This document shows positions 34,653 through 42,615 of a stretch of 61,140 nucleotides of DNA, piece by piece. The notes under the pieces were generated by a model. The model was not told the DNA's origin and made no database searches. It saw only the letters and a list, made by a program, of their open reading frames with translations. The DNA is from Bacillota bacterium. Its GTDB lineage: Bacteria > Bacillota > UBA4882 > UBA8346. Location: assembly GCA_023426245.1 (NCBI GenBank), contig JAFABB010000059.1:1-61140 (forward strand), written 5' to 3'. Position numbers and translations under genes: made by a program. The first letter of the stretch is position 1. Every line of letters starts with the position of its first letter.

Positions 34653-34943
34653 TTATTCAAATAGTTCTTTCATTAAACCTTGCACTTTATTCTTACGGTT
34701 TTCAGTTTCATGCCGCAAAGTCCTGATTTCTATAATATCGCCCTCTTTAACGTCGGGTTCTAAAAGCTTGATATCCATATCAACTGTCGTTTTATTTGGC
34801 AGTTCCACCACAGCAAAATCCCCTTCAAATCGGTCAATGATAACTTTCACTCCGTAACCCGCCTCTGCCGCTTTTTTATAAGTAAAAACAACACCCGAAA
34901 ACAAAAATAAAAGTAGGAGGCTCAGGTACAAAACTTTTTTCAA
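34653..34943 (-). CDS. DUF3006 protein with N-terminal membrane helix
   Basis: A 96-residue protein: a membrane segment or signal peptide (residues 4-21), then the DUF3006 core VIIDRFEGDFAVVEL and D-V-K-E-G-D-I-I-E-I. The ordinary DUF3006 protein has no leader and is usually encoded beside a ComEC-type metallo-beta-lactamase, exactly the gene that lies 100 bases upstream here. The leader suggests that both work outside the membrane. A separate promoter precedes this gene. A good AGGAGG-type site stands before the ATG. Confidence 0.85.
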   Translation of the reverse strand: MKKVLYLSLLLLFLFSGVVFTYKKAAEAGYGVKVIIDRFEGDFAVVELPNKTTVDMDIKLLEPDVKEGDIIEIRTLRHETENRKNKVQGLMKELFE

Positions 34944-35000
34944 GTTTGACTCCTCCTTTTTTAGGATGCCAATACTTACAAATTTAGGGTATGATTATCA

Positions 35001-35030
35001 ATTATAGCATATTAAAATTCGTTCTGTAAA
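35001..35030 (-). promoter_or_regulatory. promoter for the DUF3006 gene
   Basis: On the - strand TTTACA, 18 bases and TATAAT lie between the metallo-beta-lactamase stop and the DUF3006 start. Confidence 0.6.
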
Positions 35031-35042
35031 TATTTGTAACTA

Positions 35043-35942
35043 TTAATTAGAACTACGATTATTTTTGACACAATGAACAAGCAACCGAGTACCCTCGGTT
35101 GTAATTTGAATCGTGCCATTTTGGTCCGTACGATAAATTTCAGCTCCAATTCTTGCTAAACGTTTTAATGTTGACAAACTGGGATGATGATAATCATTAT
35201 GGATGCCGACTGATATTACAGCGATATCCGGAGCAACTTTTTGTAGGAAATCATAACCGCTAGAACTGTTACTACCGTGATGGCCCACTTTTAAAACGTT
35301 TGCCTTTAAATCGTGCTGATGATTCATCATTTCTTTCTCCGAAATTCTCTCTGCGTCTCCAGTCAGCAGAAAAGATACTTTCCGGTATGATAATTTGATT
35401 ACAGCGCTATAATTATTAAGATCTTCATAGAATTCACTATTCGGGGCCAAGAAATCCATGAAGAGTTCAGGGGCCAAATTGATATGGAGACCAGCTTTTG
35501 CGGTGTTTATTTTTAACCCTTTGGCTTTGATTGCCATCAATAATCCTTCGAAGACTCTCGTATTTGCGGATGCTTTCGGCATAAACACTTTACCGATATC
35601 GTAATTCTTAATAATTTGTGCCATACTGCCGATGTGATCTTCGTGAGGGTGTGTAGCCACAATCATATCTAACCGGGATATTCTGTGACTATCCAAATAT
35701 TCCCGGATAGCCGAAAAATCTTCACGATTCCCGGCGTCGATTAATATATTTTGATTTACAGGGGTATGAATAAGAATGCAATCGGCTTGACCAACATCAA
35801 TAAAAGAAACAGCAAGCTCATTCCCATTTGAGGTTCCGTTACGAAAGCTCTGTGCGTTTACACCAACTTGCATTACACAGAAAGTTAATACCGTGATCAG
35901 GATGAAAATGCGCAAATTACTTTTGAAAATTCTGTTTATCAT
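35043..35942 (-). CDS. exported ComEC-like metallo-beta-lactamase fold hydrolase
   Basis: About 299 residues. A hydrophobic leader (residues 9-30) ending N-A-Q is followed by the beta-lactamase-like domain found at the C-terminus of the DNA-uptake channel ComEC: VSFIDVGQADCILIHT, I-L-I-D-A-G, and the metal motif THPHEDHIGS, then L-L-T-G-D-A-E and KVGHHGSNSSSGYDF. Stand-alone versions are thought to be nucleases or phosphodiesterases. I choose ATG 35942 with GAGAGG 10 bases upstream; a longer frame would run into repeat B. DUF3006 follows. Confidence 0.88.
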   Translation of the reverse strand: MINRIFKSNLRIFILITVLTFCVMQVGVNAQSFRNGTSNGNELAVSFIDVGQADCILIHTPVNQNILIDAGNREDFSAIREYLDSHRISRLDMIVATHPHEDHIGSMAQIIKNYDIGKVFMPKASANTRVFEGLLMAIKAKGLKINTAKAGLHINLAPELFMDFLAPNSEFYEDLNNYSAVIKLSYRKVSFLLTGDAERISEKEMMNHQHDLKANVLKVGHHGSNSSSGYDFLQKVAPDIAVISVGIHNDYHHPSLSTLKRLARIGAEIYRTDQNGTIQITTEGTRLLVHCVKNNRSSN

Positions 35943-35998
35943 CGTTACGTTTCCTCTCTTGGGAGATGTTAGTTTTAACTTTTCAATGCAATAAATTA

Positions 35999-36118
35999 GG
36001 GGCTGTCCCAAAAGGAAATTTTACGATAAAGAAATACAATATATTGAAACCGACCTATTCGATGAAGCTATATATTGTATTTCTTATTGATTTCGAATTG
36101 CTTTTTAGACAGCCTCAG
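35999..36118. repeat. about 120-bp MITE-like element, copy B (inverted relative to copy A)
   Basis: The sequence from GGGGCTGTCCCAAAAGG to CTTTTTAGACAGCCTC is the reverse complement of the element at 9.6 kb with about seven differences. Inside, AAGAAATACAATATA and TATATTGTATTTCTT form a perfect 15-bp stem. It lies between the PilZ and metallo-beta-lactamase genes, both on the - strand, some 26 kb from copy A. Confidence 0.8.
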
Positions 36119-36241
36119 CAATAAAACGGACAGGCTTTTTTTGCTAAAGGTGCTAAACCTCTTTCAACCAGATAGACTGCTAGAATATTCTTCCTGGATA
36201 ACCCAGTTCCTCTTTTAGTTTAGAATCTAACAAAAAACAAT

Positions 36242-36658
36242 TCAAAACCATGTTCTCTTAAGTAAGCGTATCAGTTGTTTAACAGCCTGTTGTTCTTCAT
36301 GGGATAACATGGCAAACTGGAATCCATAATAATATAAAGGGTTGTCAATTCTCGAAAAAACTAAGAAAGCCGAAGCCGAAATGGATTGTGCTTCGATTGG
36401 CCCGATGACAGCCATCACTTTCGTGCCCGGCAGCAATGTGTCGAGAGAAGAAACGCCTATTCCACCCTGACTAATATTTTTTATATAACCATATAAAATT
36501 CTAGGACTCTGATAATCCTGACGAACATGCATCCATTCACCAGGCTCATCCCGTAGACCGGAGAAAAATCCATGCAATCTCTCCTTCGTGTCCTTCACGA
36601 TGATTTCAGCCGGGATATGGGTGTCCACCCTTGATTGCCTACGTTTCTCCGTATACAT
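36242..36658 (-). CDS. PilZ domain protein, likely c-di-GMP receptor
   Basis: About 138 residues. The PilZ signature is R-R-x-x-R at the start (RRQSRVDTHIPAEI) and, near residue 60, N-I-S-Q-G-G-I-G-V (the usual D/N-x-S-x-x-G), with a long insert between the two. PilZ domains bind cyclic di-GMP through these arginines and the D/N-x-S-x-x-G turn. ATG 36658 has AAGGG 7 bases ahead. The HD-GYP protein at 27 kb could set the level of its ligand. Confidence 0.8.
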   Translation of the reverse strand: MYTEKRRQSRVDTHIPAEIIVKDTKERLHGFFSGLRDEPGEWMHVRQDYQSPRILYGYIKNISQGGIGVSSLDTLLPGTKVMAVIGPIEAQSISASAFLVFSRIDNPLYYYGFQFAMLSHEEQQAVKQLIRLLKRTWF

Positions 36659-36810
36659 TCTCTCACCCTTCATAATTTCACTAAAAAAGCTTGTTCAAAT
36701 TCGCTTGAAAATATTCGCTATGTAAAACAGCTGTCAATTAATGTTTAATAATATTAGTAAGTAAAGATTGGGTCCCCATGGCCGATATTTCGAGTAAAGT
36801 TCTTCTTCAA

Positions 36811-36848
36811 TAAAAAATAAAAACAAGGGATCAGTTAATCCCCTGTTT
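36811..36848 (-). terminator. terminator of the YezD-like gene
   Basis: AAACAAGGGAT (36821-36831) and ATCCCCTGTTT (36837-36847) form a hairpin with a 5-base loop; on the - strand it is followed by TTTTTATTTTTTATT. Confidence 0.7.
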
Positions 36849-36928
36849 GATAATTTATGTAAATCACTCACTGTATTGGTTCCTTGGTAAGAATTATCCG
36901 ATGGACTGGATCAATACTTCCAAAATAA

Positions 36929-37132
36929 TCAGCCAACATCTTTGCCTGAAATCAAAGTTAGATGACCCCGCTGTTTCTTGGGTTCCAAACCTCCATTGTA
37001 AGTTTCATCAATATTAAACTGCACGATTTGGTTGTTGAGTTTAATAATAGTAATTGTACCATCCGTCAAAGAGTGCAATGCATCCAATATCGCTTGCTCA
37101 AATTGAGCGTCTATTTCCTTATCCGTTGCCAT
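36929..37132 (-). CDS. small YezD-like (DUF2292) protein
   Basis: A 67-residue protein. The core F-E-Q-A-I-L-D-A-L-H-S-L-T-D-G-T-I-T-I-I-K-L-N-N-Q-I-V-Q resembles YezD, in which a short helix is followed by G-x-V-x-I-x-V-x-D-G-x-V-V-Q-I-E. No function is known; in some bacteria it accompanies sulfur-metabolism genes, which I do not see here. Start is probably ATG 37132 (MATDKEID) with GGTGG 9 bases ahead; a TTG nine codons earlier is possible. Confidence 0.5.
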   Translation of the reverse strand: MATDKEIDAQFEQAILDALHSLTDGTITIIKLNNQIVQFNIDETYNGGLEPKKQRGHLTLISGKDVG

Positions 37133-37551
37133 TTTTGGATCCCACCCGTATAAATTCAAAGCCTATTTATTAAAAGACTCACCTAAGAGATTCTGCCGCT
37201 ATTTTTTAAAATTCCTTTATGTACTATTCTATTATCAACCTAGGCCCATATTTTGTCAACCAGTCTCACATCACATGAAGATCAAACAATTGTTTTTCAT
37301 GGATCTCCGGTTCCCTATCCAATTAACCCATAAGTGTAGGCCCAAAAGGCAACCCCATAAAGTCTAAAGCCACCGTATTATTCTTCTTAATCCATAACCC
37401 ATAATAAAAAGGGGTTTTCATCCGAAAACGACATCTAATTTTTGTTGAATATTTTTCTAGAATTATTGACATTTTTGTGCTTTTGTAATAATAATTGATC
37501 GATTTGCAAATATCAATGTACCACTTGACATAATTTGGGTGGAGGATGGCA
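37133..37551. other. intergenic region ahead of the pot operon
   Basis: About 400 bases without a gene. It holds the pot operon promoter (separate entry) near its right end. The middle has several ATAACCC-like short repeats (37318-37400) of no clear meaning. Confidence 0.5.
37466..37494 (+). promoter_or_regulatory. promoter of the potABCD operon
   Basis: A perfect TTGACA, exactly 17 bases and TAATAA lie about 57 bases before the potA start. No operator palindrome is obvious around it. Confidence 0.75.
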
Positions 37552-38598
37552 ATGGGAGAAACTCTGATCAGTTTATCGAATGTTTCAAAAGATTATAATG
37601 GAAGTGAAGCAATAACCGATATTAATTTGAATATTACAAAAAATGAGTTTCTTACCATGCTGGGGCCAAGTGGATGCGGCAAAACAACAACCCTGCGAGT
37701 AATTGGTGGTTTTGAACACCCTTCGAAAGGTGAAATCCTTTTTGGCGGTATCAAAATTAACGATATCCCCCCTTATAAGCGCAAGGTGAACACTGTTTTT
37801 CAAAAATATGCTTTGTTTCCTCATATGAATGTTTATGAAAATATCGCTTTTGGTCTTAAAATCAAAAAAATGGCTAAAAGTGAAATTAATAAAAAAGTAA
37901 GTACCATGCTTGATTTGGTAGCTTTATCCGGGTTCGAAAAAAGATCCGTGAATTCCTTAAGTGGCGGGCAGCAACAACGGATAGCCATTGCTCGTGCTTT
38001 AGTTAATGAGCCCGAAGTTCTGCTTCTGGACGAGCCACTCGGTGCACTCGACCTTCAGCTCCGCAAAGAAATGCAGCTTGAGTTGAAAACCATGCAAAAA
38101 CGTTTAGGAATTACATTTGTTTATGTCACTCACGATCAAGAAGAGGCTTTAACCATGTCCGATACCGTTGTGGTGATGAACCAAGGCCAAATTCAACAAA
38201 TTGGAACTCCGGAAACCGTTTACAATGAACCCGTTAATTCTTTTGTCGCCGGTTTCATCGGAGAAAGCAATATTGTTAATGGCATGATGCTTGAAGATTT
38301 TCTGGTTAAATTGGCCGACAAAGATGTAAAGTGTTCGGATAAGGGTTTTGTCCATAATGAACTGGTTGATGTGGTCATCCGACCCGAAGATTTAAAAATT
38401 GTTGACGAGTCTGAAGGCATTTTTACCGGGGTTGTTAAATCTGCCATTTTCAAAGGTGTTCATTATGAAATGATTGTTGAAGCCCATGATATTCAGTGGA
38501 TCATTCACAGTACCCGCTTAAGACCTTCCGGAATGAACGTAGGACTTTATGTTGATCCTTTCGATATTCACATCATGAAAAAGGGGGCAGCTTCATGA
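37552..38598 (+). CDS. potA: spermidine/putrescine ABC transporter, ATPase subunit
   Basis: About 348 residues. The ATPase has Walker A GPSGCGKTT at residues 38-46, a Q-loop VFQKYALFPHM, the LSGGQQQRIAIARAL signature, Walker B L-L-L-D-E-P-L-G-A-L-D and the switch histidine in VTHDQEEAL. A C-terminal TOBE-type domain (V-V-I-R-P-E-D) completes the PotA layout. It powers polyamine uptake. ATG 37552 is preferred over one two codons earlier because GGAGG sits 6 bases before it. The stop overlaps potB (ATGA). Confidence 0.94.
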   Translation: MGETLISLSNVSKDYNGSEAITDINLNITKNEFLTMLGPSGCGKTTTLRVIGGFEHPSKGEILFGGIKINDIPPYKRKVNTVFQKYALFPHMNVYENIAFGLKIKKMAKSEINKKVSTMLDLVALSGFEKRSVNSLSGGQQQRIAIARALVNEPEVLLLDEPLGALDLQLRKEMQLELKTMQKRLGITFVYVTHDQEEALTMSDTVVVMNQGQIQQIGTPETVYNEPVNSFVAGFIGESNIVNGMMLEDFLVKLADKDVKCSDKGFVHNELVDVVIRPEDLKIVDESEGIFTGVVKSAIFKGVHYEMIVEAHDIQWIIHSTRLRPSGMNVGLYVDPFDIHIMKKGAAS

Positions 38599-39419
38599 AA
38601 AAGAACTGGGTTGCCTACCCTTATGTTTTCTGGATGATCGTTTTTACGATAATCCCTTTATTTTTAGTTTTTTACTTCGGTTTAACCGTTAAAACTTCAC
38701 ATGGAATTGTTTTTTCATTCGCTAACTTTAATCGATTCGCCGAGCCCGTTTATATTAAAGTACTAATTCGCTCCCTTATTTTAGCGGCTGAAAGTACGCT
38801 TTTTTGTTTGATATTGGGTTATCCCGCAGCCATGATCCTGGCCGATCGTAAATTGAACTTTAAAAGTACCTTGATTTTATTAATGGTTTTACCGATGTGG
38901 ATGAATATGCTTGTGCGTACATATGCTTGGCTAACGCTGCTTGAGAGAAAAGGGCTTATCAATATGTTGCTGGGCCATATTGGTTTACCTCCTTTAAACT
39001 TGCTTTATAACGATTTTGCAGTCATCATGGGTATGGTTTATAATTTTTTGCCTTTTATGGTATTACCCATTTATTCCGTTTTAAGCAAGATTGATTACAG
39101 GTTAGTTGAAGCCGCTGAAGACCTTGGAGCCAATCCTCTTTATACATTCCGTAAAGTAATTTTCCCCTTAAGCCTGCCCGGAGTGACTTCCGGGATTACG
39201 ATGGTTTTTATGCCCGCCGTTACCACTTTCGTTATTTCGAGGTTACTCGGTGGCGGTCAATATACTTTAATAGGTAATCTTATCGAAGACCAGTTTTTAA
39301 CGACCGGCGACTGGAATTTCGGTTCCACAATTTCCCTCATCATGATGCTGATTATCCTGGTAGGAATAGGATTTACTTCACGATATGAAACCCAACAGGA
39401 AGGGGGCGGTTTGTGGTGA
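38595..39419 (+). CDS. potB: spermidine/putrescine ABC transporter, permease subunit PotB
   Basis: A 274-residue membrane protein with six predicted helices, starting MKKNWVAYPYVFWMIVFTII. The EAA loop that docks to PotA is LVEAAEDLGANPLYTFRKVI-like, near residue 173. L-M-V-L-P-M-W-M-N-M-L-V-R-T-Y-A-W is typical of PotB. The gene overlaps potA by four bases and potC by seven, so the subunits are co-translated. Confidence 0.93.
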   Translation: MKKNWVAYPYVFWMIVFTIIPLFLVFYFGLTVKTSHGIVFSFANFNRFAEPVYIKVLIRSLILAAESTLFCLILGYPAAMILADRKLNFKSTLILLMVLPMWMNMLVRTYAWLTLLERKGLINMLLGHIGLPPLNLLYNDFAVIMGMVYNFLPFMVLPIYSVLSKIDYRLVEAAEDLGANPLYTFRKVIFPLSLPGVTSGITMVFMPAVTTFVISRLLGGGQYTLIGNLIEDQFLTTGDWNFGSTISLIMMLIILVGIGFTSRYETQQEGGGLW

Positions 39420-40198
39420 CTGGACTATTAAAGCGCGGCTATATTACCTTGATGTTCATTTTTTTGTATGCTCCCATTGTGGTTCTTGCCCTGTATTCCT
39501 TTAACAGTTCCCGTTCGCGCGGAAGTTGGGATGGATTCACCTTTAACTGGTATCTTGCTATGTTTCAAGACCGTCAAATCTTGACTTCTTTATATTATTC
39601 TCTCTTAATCGGCTTGATCGCCTCAATCACAGCGACAGTTATCGGTACTGCGGCAGCGTTTGGAATTAATAATATGAAACCCTTGCCTGAAGCGACGATA
39701 ATGAATTTAACCTATATTCCGGTTCTTAATCCCGATATCGTTACCGGTATCTCCTTTATGCTTTTATTTATCTTTCTTCATTTTCGTTTGGGTTTTATTA
39801 CATTGCTCTTATCACATATAACCTTTAATATTCCTTATGTAATTTTATCCGTGCTTCCGCGGGTCAAACAATTGGATAAGAGTTTATACGAGGCTGCACT
39901 TGATCTTGGAGCCACACCCGGTCAAGTGTTTCATAAAATTGTGTTGCCTGAAATCATGCCGGGTGTCATGACCGGCCTTTTATTATCCTTTACGCTTTCT
40001 CTTGATGATTTCGTGGTTAGCTTTTTTACCACTGGCTCAGGAGTTTCCAACCTTTCCATTATGATCTACTCAATGGCCAGGCGTGGGATTAACCCTAAGA
40101 TTAACGCCCTCTCCACAATGATGTTTGTGGGTGTGCTTATTTTATTGATTATCGTGAATGTAATGATGTCCAAACAACAGTCAAAAACTGTAAAATAA
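39413..40198 (+). CDS. potC: spermidine/putrescine ABC transporter, permease subunit PotC
   Basis: A 261-residue inner-membrane permease with six helices. The docking loop reads Y-E-A-A-L-D-L-G-A-T-P-G-Q-V-F-H-K-I, followed by FTLSLDDFVVSFFT, a block characteristic of PotC. The start is GTG 39413, inside the end of potB, with GGGGGCGG upstream. It pairs with PotB to form the channel. Confidence 0.93.
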   Translation: MVTGLLKRGYITLMFIFLYAPIVVLALYSFNSSRSRGSWDGFTFNWYLAMFQDRQILTSLYYSLLIGLIASITATVIGTAAAFGINNMKPLPEATIMNLTYIPVLNPDIVTGISFMLLFIFLHFRLGFITLLLSHITFNIPYVILSVLPRVKQLDKSLYEAALDLGATPGQVFHKIVLPEIMPGVMTGLLLSFTLSLDDFVVSFFTTGSGVSNLSIMIYSMARRGINPKINALSTMMFVGVLILLIIVNVMMSKQQSKTVK

Positions 40199-40211
40199 AG
40201 GAGGCATAATC

Positions 40212-41255
40212 TTGTTTAAAAATTTAGTTCGCATGTTTTTTATTTTGACGTTAATCGCCTCTACGATGGCAGTCACCGGATGTGGCAAGCCCAAAAAGGA
40301 GCTTAATGTCTACAACTGGGGCGATTACATCGATGAGAGTGTAATCAAAAGTTTTGAGAGTAAATATAAAATCAAAGTCAACTACGATACCTTTACCACG
40401 AATGAAGATATGTATGTAAAATTAAAAAACGGCGGCGGCCATTATGATGTGGTCATCCCTTCCGATTATATGATTAAGCGTATGATTGATGAAAACATGC
40501 TGGACAAGTTGGATTTTAAAAATATTCCTAATTATAAATATATCGGCGCCAATTACAAAAATCTCGGTTATGATCCGCACAATGAATATTCAGTCCCCTA
40601 TATGTGGGGAACGGTCGGTATTCTTTATAACAAAAAAATGGTAACCGGAAAACCGGATAGCTGGAAGTATTTATGGGATAAAAAATATACCAAACAAATT
40701 CTGATGCTCGACAGTCAACGTGACTCCATAGGAATCGCTTTAAAGATGCTCGGGTTTTCACTAAACAGTAAAAACCCCCAAGAACTTGAAGCAGCCAAAA
40801 AAGCCTTAATCGAGCAAAAACCCTTAGTACTCGCTTATGTGGTGGATGAAGTCAAGGATAAAATGATTTCCGGTGAAGCCGCCATGGCCTTGGTGTGGTC
40901 CGGAGATGCCTTTTATTGTATAAAACAAAATCCAGATTTGGATTACTCAATACCTAAAGAAGGTTCAAATTATTGGTTTGATGCCATGGTCATTCCTAAA
41001 GAATCCACTCATAAACAAGAAGCTGAACTTTTCATCAACTATATGTGTGAAACAGACACGGCATATAAAAATGCCGATTATATCGGTTACGCTTCCCCTC
41101 AAACTGAAGTCCTCAAAAAACTTCCGGCAGATCTTACCCAAAATCGGTCAGCTTATCCCCTGCCGGAGGATTTAATGAAGAGCGAAATCTTTGTTAATCT
41201 AGGAAGTACTATTGCCTTAATGGACAAGATTTGGACTGAAATCAAATCCGAATAA
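40212..41255 (+). CDS. potD: spermidine/putrescine-binding lipoprotein
   Basis: A 347-residue solute receptor. The leader ends in the lipobox V-T-G-C (residue 24), so it is a lipoprotein. The mature part opens with E-L-N-V-Y-N-W-G-D-Y-I-D, the PotD hallmark, and later has P-Y-M-W-G-T-V-G-I-L-Y and Y-V-V-D-E-V-K-D-K-M. It captures polyamines and delivers them to PotB/C. The start is TTG 40212 with AGGAGG 7 bases ahead. It is the last gene of the operon, followed by a terminator. Confidence 0.94.
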   Translation: MFKNLVRMFFILTLIASTMAVTGCGKPKKELNVYNWGDYIDESVIKSFESKYKIKVNYDTFTTNEDMYVKLKNGGGHYDVVIPSDYMIKRMIDENMLDKLDFKNIPNYKYIGANYKNLGYDPHNEYSVPYMWGTVGILYNKKMVTGKPDSWKYLWDKKYTKQILMLDSQRDSIGIALKMLGFSLNSKNPQELEAAKKALIEQKPLVLAYVVDEVKDKMISGEAAMALVWSGDAFYCIKQNPDLDYSIPKEGSNYWFDAMVIPKESTHKQEAELFINYMCETDTAYKNADYIGYASPQTEVLKKLPADLTQNRSAYPLPEDLMKSEIFVNLGSTIALMDKIWTEIKSE

Positions 41256-41282
41256 AATACTGTCAGCTAAACTTTACAAAAT

Positions 41283-41332
41283 AAAAAAAGTCTTCAGCTT
41301 ATTAAATGTTAATCGCCTGAAGGCTTTTTTTA
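41283..41332. terminator. two-way terminator between potD and the aldo-keto reductase gene
   Basis: GTCTTCAG (41290-41297) pairs with CTGAAGGC (41317-41324) around a 19-base loop. T runs follow on both strands (TTTTTTT after the stem on +, TTTTTTTATTTT on -), so it serves both convergent genes. Confidence 0.8.
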
Positions 41333-41355
41333 TAAGCCCGTATACCTGCATTGAT

Positions 41356-42381
41356 CTATTCAAGGTGATGACTTTCATAAAATTGTTGATAATCTTTTAA
41401 CATACCCCGTAAGATTTGAGGCGTATCCAGCTGGTATGGGCAATGTTTTTTACACTGTCCGCAATTGAGGCATTTGCTGATCAGAAACATTTGATTATGC
41501 CACTCTTCAGTCATAAATTGCTGATAGGGCATTCTGCGAAGCAATAATGACATCCGGGCCGCTGTAGGAATAGGAATCCCGGCCGGACACGGCATACAGT
41601 ATCCGCAGGCCCTACAGAACGTCCCTGAAAGATCCTTCCGATCATTCTTAATCATTTCCATCATTGATTCATCCAGCAAGGGGGGATTTTTCTCCATAGC
41701 AATAAATTGATCCAATTGCGCTTCTTTTTCAATCCCCCATATGGGTACCACATTATCATATTGTCGTAAAAAAGCAAACGTCGACGCGGCATTGGTAATT
41801 AATCCCCCGGATAACGCTTTCATAGCAATCAAACCAAGGTCATATCGTTTACAAACGTCGATAATGTGCAGATCATCATCCGATGACAAAGAGCTAAGAG
41901 GAAATTGAATTGTATCGTATAAACCGGAACGCGCGGCAGCGAGTGCAGCTTCCAAACGGTGATTGGTTAAACCGATAAAGCGGATCATTCCTTTTTTCTT
42001 TGCTTCCAATAATGCGCTATAAGAACAGTTTGAGTCATTGAGATCCGGGAGTGTCTGGGGATTGTGAACTTGATAAATATCAAGATAATCTGTACGTAAA
42101 TTTTTTAAGCTGGTCTCTAAATCTCGCATAACTGATCCACGGTCTCCGCTCGGCGTCTTGGTCGCAATAATAATCTCTTTCCGTACATCTCCCAAAGCAT
42201 GGCCGATTTTTTCCTCACTGTCGCTATAACTTCTGGCCGTATCAAAAAAGTTGATTCCTTCAGCATATGCTTTTTGCAATAAACGATCCGATTCGGAGAA
42301 ACTGATTCGCTGAATTGGAATAGCCCCGAAACCGCTCCGGCTCACTTGCAAATTTGTCCTGCCAAGCCTAATCTTGTCCAT
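41356..42381 (-). CDS. aldo-keto reductase with C-terminal 2[4Fe-4S] domain
   Basis: About 341 residues. The first 250 form the aldo-keto reductase barrel: G-F-G-A-I-P-I-Q, then FFDTARSYSDSEEKIGHAL with the catalytic aspartate and tyrosine, and DIYQVHNPQTLP. The C-terminal part has two cysteine sets, CRACGYCMPCPAGI and CLNCGQCKKHCPY, typical of ferredoxin-type clusters. This fusion is frequent in anaerobes; the substrate is unknown. ATG 42381 has GGGAGG ahead. It is transcribed toward potD. Confidence 0.9.
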   Translation of the reverse strand: MDKIRLGRTNLQVSRSGFGAIPIQRISFSESDRLLQKAYAEGINFFDTARSYSDSEEKIGHALGDVRKEIIIATKTPSGDRGSVMRDLETSLKNLRTDYLDIYQVHNPQTLPDLNDSNCSYSALLEAKKKGMIRFIGLTNHRLEAALAAARSGLYDTIQFPLSSLSSDDDLHIIDVCKRYDLGLIAMKALSGGLITNAASTFAFLRQYDNVVPIWGIEKEAQLDQFIAMEKNPPLLDESMMEMIKNDRKDLSGTFCRACGYCMPCPAGIPIPTAARMSLLLRRMPYQQFMTEEWHNQMFLISKCLNCGQCKKHCPYQLDTPQILRGMLKDYQQFYESHHLE

Positions 42382-42529
42382 TTGGATTCCTCCCAATCAA
42401 ATGATTGATTTTTGGTTAAAATAAAGATTTGGTTGGTTTTGAATCTACGCCAAGCATAATTGTTTCTATTATATCACAGCCAAGAACTTCCCGCTCAGAT
42501 GACACTTTGATTACTAATTCAATTCTTTA

Positions 42530-42558
42530 TTGCTATTCGTAAGAAATGCCCTTATAAT
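42530..42558 (+). promoter_or_regulatory. promoter of the DEAD-box helicase gene
   Basis: TTGCTA, exactly 17 bases and a perfect TATAAT lie about 58 bases before the start codon. The leader after it contains ATATATCTGTAAATTATTTATATAT, a weak self-complementary stretch, which could matter for cold response as in other helicase genes. Confidence 0.7.
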
Positions 42559-42615
42559 TTTATATATCTGTAAATTATTTATATATCATGAAGAAACCAA
42601 CCAAAGGATTAACAA

